Positions 17,408-24,820 of a DNA stretch of 54,721 nucleotides are shown piece by piece (the first letter of the stretch is position 1; each line of letters begins with the position of its first letter). Under the pieces are notes generated by a model. That model was not told the DNA's origin. It saw nothing but the letters and a program-made list of their open reading frames with translations, and did not search any database. Made by a program: the position numbers and the translations under genes. Source of the stretch: Devosia equisanguinis (GTDB taxonomy: Bacteria; Pseudomonadota; Alphaproteobacteria; Rhizobiales; Hyphomicrobiaceae); contig CAMDBL010000005.1 in NCBI GenBank assembly GCA_945889015.1, positions 1-54,721 of the forward strand, given 5' to 3'.

Positions 17408-18610
17408 TCAGGGCAACGGTTCGGTCGTGTACAGCGTCACGCGCAGGCCGCCGTGCGAGACCGGCGGTCCTGGAGGCTTGAACGGCAGACCGGTCGCCTT
17501 CGCCAGCGCCGCCTCGCTGGTGATCAGGCCGACGCGCCAGCCGTGGAAGCGCGACTTCAAGCTCTGACCGAGCGCCTGATAGAGCGCGTGCAGGCCTTGT
17601 TTGTCGCCGATGCGCGCGCCGTAGGGTGGATTGACGATGACGAGGCCCGGAGGGCCCGCCGGCGCGACGAGATCGTTGACCGAGAGCTGCTGAAACTCCG
17701 TCGTCGCGGCAACGCCGGCGCGCTCCGCATTGGCACGGCTCATCGCGACCGCGCCCGCGTCCCAGTCGCTGCCGTAGAAGCCCAAGGTTGCAAACTCCCC
17801 CCTCGTGGGGGAGGGTTGGGGAGGAGGGGATCGCAGACCGTCGGCCGCGGGGGCTCCCCCCACCCCTAACCCCTCCCCACGGGGGGGAGGGGGAGAATCC
17901 CGCATCGCCTTCCACGCCACCGGATCGAAAGTGGCGAGCTGCTCGAACGCGAACGACCGCGCCCGTCCCGGCTTCAGGCCGGCTGCGATCTCGGCCGCCT
18001 CGATGACGAAGGTGCCCGAGCCGCACATCGGATCGAGCACCGGCTCGTGGCCGTCGTAGCCGCACTGGCGCAGGAACAGCGCTGCCATCGTCTCGCGCAT
18101 CGGCGCCTTGGCGACGGCTTCCTTGAAGCCCCGCTTGTGCAGCGGCTCGCCTGAGGTGTCGATCCCGATCGTGCACAGATCGTCCTCGATGCGGACCCGC
18201 ACGCAGACGGCGGCGTCCGGCGAGAACGGAGCGCCGAGTTCCTCGCGGATGGCGCGCTCGATGCGCTCGGCGGCAGCCCCCGAATGATAGATGCGGGAGG
18301 TGGCGCACGTCGCCTCGACGCGGAAGGCGACGTCCTTCCGCAACACGTTCGCCCACGGCACTTTACGGGCCCGCTTGTCGAGCTGCGACAGGTGCACGGC
18401 ATGGAAGGCTGCAAAGTGCGCGACGACGCGACCGGCGCCGCGCAAGGCGAGGTTCGCCCGCCAGACGTGGGACCAGCCGCCGCGCACCATGACGCCGCCG
18501 GGCCGCGTCATCGGCTTCGTGAAGCCGATCTCGCGGGCCTCGTAGGCGAGCCATCGCTCCTGCCCCGGCGTCGTCATCAGGAAGATCTCGAACGCGTCAT
18601 CCATGCTCAT
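17408..18610 (-). CDS. THUMP-domain class I SAM RNA methyltransferase (RlmL-like)
   Basis: 400 residues. It should be a 23S rRNA guanine-N2 methyltransferase of the RlmL/YpsC type. N-terminal region: EIFLMTTPGQERWLAYEAREIGF, then the THUMP domain (about 60-150). The catalytic domain has motif I DPMCGSGTFVIEAAE and motif IV IVNPPYGARIGD. The oddity is a roughly 33-residue insert (about residues 240-272, starting SPPPPRGEGLGVGG) encoded by a palindromic GC-rich repeat element at 17795-17894, between the motif I region and the FYGSDWDAGAV strand. The insertion keeps the frame and adds a proline-rich loop. The fused RlmK domain of E. coli RlmKL is absent. The gene is 9 bases upstream of the VWA gene stop on the same strand. 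Confidence 0.9.
   Translation of the reverse strand: MSMDDAFEIFLMTTPGQERWLAYEAREIGFTKPMTRPGGVMVRGGWSHVWRANLALRGAGRVVAHFAAFHAVHLSQLDKRARKVPWANVLRKDVAFRVEATCATSRIYHSGAAAERIERAIREELGAPFSPDAAVCVRVRIEDDLCTIGIDTSGEPLHKRGFKEAVAKAPMRETMAALFLRQCGYDGHEPVLDPMCGSGTFVIEAAEIAAGLKPGRARSFAFEQLATFDPVAWKAMRDSPPPPRGEGLGVGGAPAADGLRSPPPQPSPTRGEFATLGFYGSDWDAGAVAMSRANAERAGVAATTEFQQLSVNDLVAPAGPPGLVIVNPPYGARIGDKQGLHALYQALGQSLKSRFHGWRVGLITSEAALAKATGLPFKPPGPPVSHGGLRVTLYTTEPLP
17795..17894. repeat. GC-rich palindromic repeat inside a coding region, copy 1
   Basis: About 100 bases. The outer arms are ctcccccctcgtgggggag and cacggggggagggggag-like sequences, each self-complementary, and the inner arms gggttgggga and cacccctaacccct pair with each other across a core of about 25 bases. 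The same architecture occurs intergenically at 36858-36962. Here the element is translated in frame within the RlmL-like gene. Confidence 0.75.
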
Positions 18611-18619
18611 GAGAGGTTA

Positions 18620-19849
18620 TCACCGTCCATCGCCTAGGGCCTTGGCGAGGTCGGCGAGGCTCGTCAGGTTGTGGCAGGGCTTCAAGTCGGTGATGTGGGC
18701 CGCGAGCGCCCGAGCCCCGGCCGCGATCGGCTCGTAGCGGTCGTAGCGCAAGAGCGGATTGAGCCAGACCAGGCGGCGGGAGTTGGCGCGCAACTTCCGC
18801 GCCGCCCGCTCGATGCCCTCGCCGCCCTCGCGATCCAGACCGTCCGTGAACAGCAAGACGGTGGCGTTTTGACCGAGCACGCGGCGCGCCCAGTGCTTGT
18901 TGAAGTCGTCGAGCGCGGCGCCGATCCGGGTGCCGCCGGACCAATCCGTGACTTGGTGCGCGACCTTGGAGATGGCCGCGTCCGGGTCGCGATTGGAGAG
19001 CTCGCGGGTGACGTTGGAGAGGTGCGTGCCGAACAGGAAGGCCGAGACGCGGTCGCTCTCGTTGGTCAACGCGTAGAGGAAATGCAGGAACACGCGCGCG
19101 TAGGTGTCCATGCTGCCGGAGATGTCGCACAGCACTACGATCGGCGGCCGGCGCCAGCGGCGCTGCTTCCATGCGGGCTGCAGGCTGTCGCCGCCCTTGG
19201 CCGCGGTCTCGCGCATCAGCCGGCGCAGGTCGAGGCGCTCGGGGCGGTGTCCGCGCTCGAAGCGCCGGGTCCGGATCGGCCGTGTCGTCAGCATCAGGTT
19301 GCGGATGGCGCGGCGCGCCGCGACCTGCTCCTCCGCGCTCATCTGCTCGAAGTCCTTGGTCTGCGAGACGTCGGAGTCGGAGAACGTGCCGATGGTGTCG
19401 AACTCGATCTCTTGCTGCTCGGGTTCGGGCGGCTTGCGGTCATTGCCGGCGAGCAGGCTTTCGGACAGGCGCCGGGACAAGGTCTGCTGCGGTGGCGCGC
19501 CGGGCTCGGGCGACGACGGCAGCATCAGCGACATCATCTGCTCGAGATACCCCGGGTCCTTCCAGAACATCAGGAAGGCCTGGTTGAAGATGTCGTGCTC
19601 CGAGCGGCGGTTCACGAACACCGCGTGCAGTGTCCAGTACAACACCTTGGGGCTCTCGATGCCGGCCGCGATCACCGCGCGCGTCGCCGTGACGATCTTG
19701 TCCGGCCCGACCGGCAGGCCCGAGGCCCTCAGCAGGCGGCCGAAATGCAGGATGTTCTCCGCGATCCGCCCGCCATCCACCTCCGACGCGATCAGATTGG
19801 GCGCGAGGCGGGTGGCGGTGGGGGGTGGGCTGCTCGGTGTTGCGATCAA
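18620..19849 (-). CDS. VWA domain protein, CoxE-like
   Basis: 409 residues from a TTG start that overlaps the upstream MoxR stop (TTGA), with GGGGAG upstream; the overlap implies translational coupling. The C-terminal von Willebrand A domain has a full metal-ion-dependent adhesion site: DISGS, the Thr of SGGTRIGAAL, and the Asp of LFTDGLDRE. The N-terminal half is helical with LLAGNDRKPPEPEQQEIEFDT and the RRFERGHRPERLDLRRLMRE segment typical of CoxE. In carboxydotrophs CoxD (MoxR ATPase) and CoxE help mature the Cu-Mo site of CO dehydrogenase, but no coxLMS gene is in this window, so the client here is unknown. Confidence 0.92.
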   Translation of the reverse strand: MIATPSSPPPTATRLAPNLIASEVDGGRIAENILHFGRLLRASGLPVGPDKIVTATRAVIAAGIESPKVLYWTLHAVFVNRRSEHDIFNQAFLMFWKDPGYLEQMMSLMLPSSPEPGAPPQQTLSRRLSESLLAGNDRKPPEPEQQEIEFDTIGTFSDSDVSQTKDFEQMSAEEQVAARRAIRNLMLTTRPIRTRRFERGHRPERLDLRRLMRETAAKGGDSLQPAWKQRRWRRPPIVVLCDISGSMDTYARVFLHFLYALTNESDRVSAFLFGTHLSNVTRELSNRDPDAAISKVAHQVTDWSGGTRIGAALDDFNKHWARRVLGQNATVLLFTDGLDREGGEGIERAARKLRANSRRLVWLNPLLRYDRYEPIAAGARALAAHITDLKPCHNLTSLADLAKALGDGR

Positions 19850-20805
19850 CCCACGCTCCCCGCCACGCTGCGGGCATCCGATTTCACCTTCTCGATCAGG
19901 CGGGCGGCCTCGCTGCCTTTTATCCGGGAGATGTCGTCCTGGTACTTGAGCAGCGTGCCGAGGGTGGAATCGACCTTCTGCGGATCGAGCGCGACGGTGT
20001 TGAGCGACGACAGCGCCTGCGCCCAGTTGATGCTCTCGGCGATGCCGGGATTCTTGTAGAGGTCCATCTGCCTGAGCGCCTGGATGAAGGCGACGATCTG
20101 CCGGGTCAGCTCTGCGGGGGCTCCGGGCACCTTCAAGTGCAGGATCGCCTTCTCGCGCTCCGCGTTCGGGTAATCCACCCAATGATAGAAGCAGCGGCGG
20201 CGCACCGCGTCGTGCACCTCGCGGGTACGGTTCGACGTCAGGATGGTGATCGGCGGCTCGACGGCCTTGATGGTGCCGAGCTCGGGGATCGTCACCTGGT
20301 AGTCGGCGAGAATCTCGAGCAGGTAGGCCTCGAACGGCTCGTCGGCGCGGTCGAGCTCGTCGATCAGCAGAACCGGGGCCGCGCCCGACGCCGACAGCTC
20401 GAGCGCCTGCAGCAGCGGCCGCTTCATCAGGTAGGCGGCGGTGTAGATGTCGCGCTCCATCGCGGCGACGTCGCCACGCCCGCCTGGACCGGCGGCGTGC
20501 GCGGCCTCGGCGGCGCGGATATGCAGGAGCTGGCGCGAGTAGTTCCATTCGTAGACGGCCGAGGACACGTCGAGGCCCTCGTAGCACTGCAGCCGCACCA
20601 GCGGACGGCCGAGGACGGCGGCGAGCACGCGCGCGATCTCGGTCTTGCCGACGCCGGCGTCGCCCTCGAGCAGCAGTGGCCTCTGCAACTTGATCGCCAG
20701 AAAGACGGAGGTCGAAAGTGCCTCGTCGGCGAGGTAGCCGCCGGATTCCAGCAGGGCGCGGGTCTCGGCGACGGAGGTGGGGATCTTGGTCGGGTGTGCG
20801 GTCAT
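19846..20805 (-). CDS. MoxR family AAA+ ATPase, CoxD-like
   Basis: 319 residues. Walker A is GDAGVGKT at residues 48-55, Walker B LLIDELDRADE around Asp149-Glu150, followed by sensor 1 TSNRT and an arginine-finger region VRRRCFYHWVDYP, then a helical lid domain. MoxR ATPases act as chaperones with a VWA-protein partner to insert metals or remodel complexes. The VWA gene follows with a 4-base overlap, a classic MoxR-VWA pair. A weak purine stretch precedes the ATG. Confidence 0.95.
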   Translation of the reverse strand: MTAHPTKIPTSVAETRALLESGGYLADEALSTSVFLAIKLQRPLLLEGDAGVGKTEIARVLAAVLGRPLVRLQCYEGLDVSSAVYEWNYSRQLLHIRAAEAAHAAGPGGRGDVAAMERDIYTAAYLMKRPLLQALELSASGAAPVLLIDELDRADEPFEAYLLEILADYQVTIPELGTIKAVEPPITILTSNRTREVHDAVRRRCFYHWVDYPNAEREKAILHLKVPGAPAELTRQIVAFIQALRQMDLYKNPGIAESINWAQALSSLNTVALDPQKVDSTLGTLLKYQDDISRIKGSEAARLIEKVKSDARSVAGSVG

Positions 20806-20913
20806 GCGCGGACCATAGCGAACGCAGGCGCGGCTGTCGCGGGGGGACGGGTGCGACAGGCGCGGACTTATCGTCCCCGTCTGGCTCGCACGCTCGAGGA
20901 CCCGCCGCGCGGC

Positions 20914-21243
20914 TCAGTCGTCGATGAACAGCCGGGCGCCGGCCGTGGTGCGGGACCGGTGCGGCTCGGCGCCGTCGGCGACCTGGTAGCTCTGGCCGGT
21001 GGTCATCGTGAAGCGGCGCCCGTCCTCCAGCTCGGTCTCGAGTTCGCCCGAGAGCACCAACAGGATGTGCCCCTTGGAGCACCAGTGGTCGGCGAGGTAG
21101 CCCGGGCTGTACTCGACCATACGGACGCGGATGCCGCCGAACTCGCGCGTGCGCCAGTTGGCGACGCCGGTCTCGCCCCGATGCTCGCTCGCGGGGACCG
21201 TGGACCAGTCCGTGGTGCCGAATGGGATGTCGTGCATCTGCAT
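20914..21243 (-). CDS. DHCW-motif cupin fold protein
   Basis: 109 residues starting MQMHDIPFGTTDWST. An AAGGGAG site lies about 12 bases upstream; the second Met (residue 3) would give better spacing. It is a small single-domain cupin: REFGGIRVRMVEYSPGY, ADHWCSKGHILLVLSGELETELEDGRRF and GQSYQVADGAEPHRSRT. The DHWC and GHILLVLSG stretch is the family signature, and the first cupin motif keeps His residues able to bind a metal. No enzymatic function is established for this group. The gene stands alone between the MoxR gene and a divergent HtrA-like gene. Confidence 0.85.
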   Translation of the reverse strand: MQMHDIPFGTTDWSTVPASEHRGETGVANWRTREFGGIRVRMVEYSPGYLADHWCSKGHILLVLSGELETELEDGRRFTMTTGQSYQVADGAEPHRSRTTAGARLFIDD

Positions 21244-21524
21244 GGTGTCGTCTGCTCCCTTTGTGACTGGAGGTCGGATTGTCTTGCGATCGGTGGAGCA
21301 CGAGGTCAAACGGGCAAGGACCACTCCTCCGCAATAGGCCTGCCGTCTCGTCTTGCCAACCCGGCTGGACGTGGTGGCGGATGGACTGGAACATTCCACG
21401 CTGCCGGGCATAGCGGATTTCGCCGGGCTGCACTAAATTGTCGGCATCGTGTGTGATGGGTCAGCGACGGCATATCCCCACACGCGGGAATGCCGCAGGG
21501 CAGCCACCAGAGGTTGAACGCACC

Positions 21525-22466
21525 GTGCAGCCGAAGCCCCAGGACTACAGCTTCGATCTCGATGCCGCGCTCGCGGCCGTGGTCGGTCTCAAGGTGACGG
21601 TGTCGAGCGACGCCTTCACCGCCGAGACGCTCGGGACCGAGCGTGCCGGCAACGGCGTGATCATCCGCAAGGATGGCCTCGTCCTGACCATCGGCTATCT
21701 GGTGATCGAGGCCGAGACCATCTGGATCCAGCTCGCCGACGGGCGGGCCGTGCCGGGACATCTGCTGGCCTACGATCACGAGACCGGCTTTGGCCTGGTG
21801 CAGGCGCTGACCCGCACCGATTTCCCGTTCCTGGAGCTCGGCAGCTCGCTCGAAGCGCGCATCGGTGACGACGTCGTCGTGGGCGGCGCTGGCGGCGCTC
21901 AGCATTCGCTGGCGGCGCGTATCATCGCCAAACAGGAGTTCGCGGGCTACTGGGAGTATCTGCTGGATCAGGCGCTGTTCACGGCGCCCTCGCATCCCAA
22001 CTGGGGCGGCACGGCGCTGATCGATCTGCAAGGCAAGCTGATCGGCATCGGCTCGCTGCAGCTCCAGTACACCAAGTCCGACAACTCGACCGACAACCTG
22101 AACATGATGGTGCCGGTCGATCTGCTGAAGCCGATCCTCGTCGATCTCGTCAAGCGCGGACGCGCCGATCGTCCGGTGCGGCCCTGGCTCGGTCTGTACG
22201 CGACCGAGGTCGGCAACCGTTTGGTGATCGCGGGGCTTTCCAGCCGCGGGCCGGCCCGCGCGGCCGACTTGCGCGGCGGCGATGTCGTGCTGGACGTGGC
22301 GGGCGTCGAGGTGGCGACGCTGGCGGCGTTCTACCGGCGGGTATGGTCGATGGGGGCGGCCGGCGTCGATATCCCGATGCGGGTGTATCGCAAGGGCAAG
22401 ACGCTGAGTATCAATGTCCGCTCCGGCGATCGCGCCAGCTTCTTCAAGCCGCCGACGTTGCATTGA
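21525..22466 (+). CDS. HtrA-like (S1C) pseudoprotease with PDZ domain
   Basis: 313 residues from a GTG; an in-frame ATG further upstream at 21438 would add 29 residues. The fold is DegP/HtrA-type: a trypsin-like double barrel (NGVIIRKDGLVLTIGYLVIEA, TAPSHPNWGGTALIDLQGKLIGIGS, MMVPVDLLKPIL) and a PDZ domain (PWLGLYATEV, RAADLRGGDVVLDVAGVEV). All three catalytic positions appear substituted: the His of the LTNxH motif is Tyr58, the Asp of the TDLAV motif is Gly88, and the Ser of the GNSGG motif is Trp160 (NWGG). No signal peptide is visible. The product is therefore probably an inactive, perhaps cytoplasmic, peptide-binding protein. Proteolysis is unlikely. Confidence 0.85.
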   Translation: MQPKPQDYSFDLDAALAAVVGLKVTVSSDAFTAETLGTERAGNGVIIRKDGLVLTIGYLVIEAETIWIQLADGRAVPGHLLAYDHETGFGLVQALTRTDFPFLELGSSLEARIGDDVVVGGAGGAQHSLAARIIAKQEFAGYWEYLLDQALFTAPSHPNWGGTALIDLQGKLIGIGSLQLQYTKSDNSTDNLNMMVPVDLLKPILVDLVKRGRADRPVRPWLGLYATEVGNRLVIAGLSSRGPARAADLRGGDVVLDVAGVEVATLAAFYRRVWSMGAAGVDIPMRVYRKGKTLSINVRSGDRASFFKPPTLH

Positions 22467-22514
22467 GGCCGTGAGGCGACCAGGAACCGCGGCGTCCGCC
22501 GCGCGCGCTCCACG

Positions 22515-23186
22515 TCACACCGGCAAGCCGGACTTGGTCTCGCGCGCCACCTTGTAGTAGGCCCACAGCATTCGCGCCGCGACGCCGCGCCAGGGTCGCC
22601 AGCGCGCGGCGATCACCTCGAGTTCGAGCGGTGTGGGGCGCTCGGGCAGCGCCAGCGCCATCTGGGCTGCGACCTGCAACGCAAGATCTCCCGGCGCGAA
22701 CGCGTCGCGGCGGCCGACACAGAACATGTCGAAGATATCGGCGGTCCAGGGCCCGATGCCGCGGACCGAGACCAGCGCCTCGCGCAAGGCCGGCTCCGGT
22801 GCGCGCGCCAGCATGTCGAACGCAAGCCGACCGTCGGAGACGGCTTCGGCGGCGGCACGTAGTGTCAGAACCTTGCCGCGCGACAGGCCGGCCCCGCGCA
22901 AGGTCGCGTCGTCCAGCGCCAGCAGGCCCGCCGCGCCGAACGGCTGCACCAGCGCGAGCGTGCGTCCCCAGATCGCCTCGGCGCTCGCGACCGACAACTG
23001 CTGGCCGACGATGATCCGGGCGAGGCCCTCGAAACCCGCCGCGCGCCGCCTCAGCGGTGGATCGCCGGCGAGGTCGTGCGCCAGCCGCATCCCCGCGCAC
23101 TTGCGGCGCAGCGCCTTCATGCCGAGGCGGATGTCCGCCTCCGACTGGATGAAACCCGAGTGCCTGGTGCCTCGTACCTCGGACAT
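22515..23186 (-). CDS. DNA-3-methyladenine glycosylase II (AlkA-type)
   Basis: 223 residues. It belongs to the helix-hairpin-helix GPD superfamily and excises alkylated purines in base-excision repair. Seen: GLARIIVGQQLSVASAEAIW, the HhH VRGIGPWTADIFDMF, and the catalytic Asp in FAPGDLALQ, followed by RWRPWRGVAARMLWAYYK. The N-terminal domain of E. coli AlkA is absent, giving the shorter form common in alphaproteobacteria. The start MSEVRGTRHSGF was chosen as the first Met after the upstream divergent region. The neighbouring plus-strand gene begins 57 bases away, so the two may share a promoter region. Confidence 0.93.
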   Translation of the reverse strand: MSEVRGTRHSGFIQSEADIRLGMKALRRKCAGMRLAHDLAGDPPLRRRAAGFEGLARIIVGQQLSVASAEAIWGRTLALVQPFGAAGLLALDDATLRGAGLSRGKVLTLRAAAEAVSDGRLAFDMLARAPEPALREALVSVRGIGPWTADIFDMFCVGRRDAFAPGDLALQVAAQMALALPERPTPLELEVIAARWRPWRGVAARMLWAYYKVARETKSGLPV

Positions 23187-23243
23187 CGACCACCGATCTC
23201 GTGCTTCCTGTCGCCGCCCGAGGGCGCTAACGTGAGGAGCAGG

Positions 23244-23807
23244 ATGACGGTAATCGCACACTCTCGTCCAGAGGTCTCCGCCATGTCCCGCTCGCGTTCG
23301 CTCATCGTGATCACCGCCGCCGCCCTGCTCGCGGCCTCGCCCGTCCAGGCTCTCAGCCAGCAGGCCGGCGACTGGACCAGCTATCGCAACGCCCGCTACG
23401 GCTTCATGATCGCCTATCCGACCGCGCTGTTTGCGCCCGATCCTGAGAAGGAGAGCGACCAGGGCCGCGCCGTGGTGTCGGGAGACGGGCGCGCGCGGCT
23501 TCTGGTCGGCGCCTTCGAAAACGCCGATCAGACGAGCCTCGCCGCGTATCGTGCGTTCCTGCTGAAGGAGAGCTACGCCGACGCCGCCATCGACTACGCG
23601 CCGGTGCGCGACAAGTGGTTCGTGCTGTCGGGCACGCGCGACGGGAACATGTTCTACGAGCGGGTGACGTTCACCTGCGGCGGGCGGATCATCAACAGCT
23701 GGGCGATGGTCTATCCCGCGGCCGAGCGGCGGGCCTACGACCGCGTGGTCGAGCGGGTCGCGCGCAGCTATGCTGCGGGCGCCGGTGCCAAGGGCCAGTG
23801 CGAGTAG
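23244..23807 (+). CDS. Secreted protein of unknown function
   Basis: 187 residues if started at the ATG preceded by GAGGAGCAGG; a second ATG at 23283 starts nearer the signal peptide. The N-terminus carries a hydrophobic segment (SLIVITAAALLAASPVQA) with a likely signal-peptidase cut after VQA. The mature part opens with GDWTSYRNARYGFMIAYPTALFAP, a pattern seen in many exported lipase-activator-like or PsbP-like small proteins, and contains single Cys residues at FTCGG and GQCE. No enzymatic motif is visible. It ends 6 bases before the GluQRS start, so the two are likely co-transcribed. Confidence 0.75.
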   Translation: MTVIAHSRPEVSAMSRSRSLIVITAAALLAASPVQALSQQAGDWTSYRNARYGFMIAYPTALFAPDPEKESDQGRAVVSGDGRARLLVGAFENADQTSLAAYRAFLLKESYADAAIDYAPVRDKWFVLSGTRDGNMFYERVTFTCGGRIINSWAMVYPAAERRAYDRVVERVARSYAAGAGAKGQCE

Positions 23808-23813
23808 CGCCAC

Positions 23814-24689
23814 GTGCGACCCGTCTTGCGCTTCGCGCCTAGCCCCAACGGTGAGCTGCACCTCGGTCACGCCCTGTCGGCGATCATCGGCTTCGAGATG
23901 GCGCGCGGGCTCGGTGGCCGGTTCCTGGTCAGGATCGAGGATATCGACACGGGGCGCACGCGCGAGACGTTCGTCGAGGGCATCCTCGAGGACTTGGCGT
24001 GGCTCGGGTTGACGTGGGAGCAGCCGGTGCTCAGGCAATCCGAGCATTTCCCGGAATATGCGGCGGCGGGGGCCCGGCTGAAGGCGATGGGCGTGCTCTA
24101 CCCCTGCTTCGCCACGCGCGCCGAGATCCTGGCTGCGGCCAAGCCCGGCGCGATCGATCCCGACGGCGCGCCGCTCTACCCTAGGCTGCACCGGCATCTG
24201 CAACCCGTCGAAGTCGCCGACCGCAAGGGCCGCGGCGAGCCGTTCGCGCTGCGCCTCGACATGGCCAGGGCGATCGCGGCGGCGCGGTACAAGCTCGGTG
24301 GCGCGCCGCTGACCTTCACCGAGTTTTCCCCGTCGGGCACTCGGGAGGACGGACGGACGGTGGAGGTCGAGGCTCATCCGGAACGCTGGGGGGATGCCGT
24401 CGTCGTACGTAAAGACGTGCCGTCGAGCTATCATCTCGCGGTCGTCGTCGACGATGCGCGGCAGGGCGTCACGCACGTCACCCGTGGCCGCGACCTGTAC
24501 GCGGCGACCGACCTGCATCGGCTGCTGCAGGTGCTGCTCGGGCTGCCCGAGCCGCTGTATCATCATCACCGTCTGCTGACCGACGGGGAGGGACGCAAGC
24601 TGTCGAAGAGCGCCCGCGATACGTCGCTGCGAAGCCTGCGGCAGGCAGGAATCTCCCCCGCCGAGATCCGCCGCCGGATCGGGCTTTGA
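23814..24689 (+). CDS. gluQ: Glutamyl-Q tRNA(Asp) synthetase
   Basis: 291 residues from a GTG start. It is a truncated GluRS paralogue that charges the queuosine base at position 34 of tRNA-Asp with glutamate. Class I motifs: FAPSPNGELHLGHA (HIGH as HLGH, residues 16-19) and KLSKS near the C-terminus. The anticodon-binding domain of GluRS is absent, as expected. The zinc site of the E. coli enzyme (CxC plus a downstream Cys) is lost: only Cys98 remains, Ala100 replaces the second, and no other Cys exists in the protein. It ends with RIGL, 131 bases before the next gene. Confidence 0.93.
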   Translation: MRPVLRFAPSPNGELHLGHALSAIIGFEMARGLGGRFLVRIEDIDTGRTRETFVEGILEDLAWLGLTWEQPVLRQSEHFPEYAAAGARLKAMGVLYPCFATRAEILAAAKPGAIDPDGAPLYPRLHRHLQPVEVADRKGRGEPFALRLDMARAIAAARYKLGGAPLTFTEFSPSGTREDGRTVEVEAHPERWGDAVVVRKDVPSSYHLAVVVDDARQGVTHVTRGRDLYAATDLHRLLQVLLGLPEPLYHHHRLLTDGEGRKLSKSARDTSLRSLRQAGISPAEIRRRIGL

Positions 24690-24748
24690 GGGCGTTCGGC
24701 CCCGCTGCCACACGGCGTCAAGCGATTAGTCACCATATTGGTATTTGC

Positions 24749-24777
24749 TTGTCGGAACCGGCATTTAGGTCTTAGAC
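24749..24777 (+). promoter_or_regulatory. Possible sigma-70-type promoter for the DUF1287 gene
   Basis: TTGTCG (24749-24754) and TTAGAC (24772-24777) are separated by exactly 17 bases, 43 bases before the GTG start at 24821. The local sequence is more AT-rich than its surroundings. Confidence 0.35.
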
Positions 24778-24820
24778 TTCCCATCTCTCACTGCCGTCGG
24801 CCGGGTTAACGGGGTTCAGC

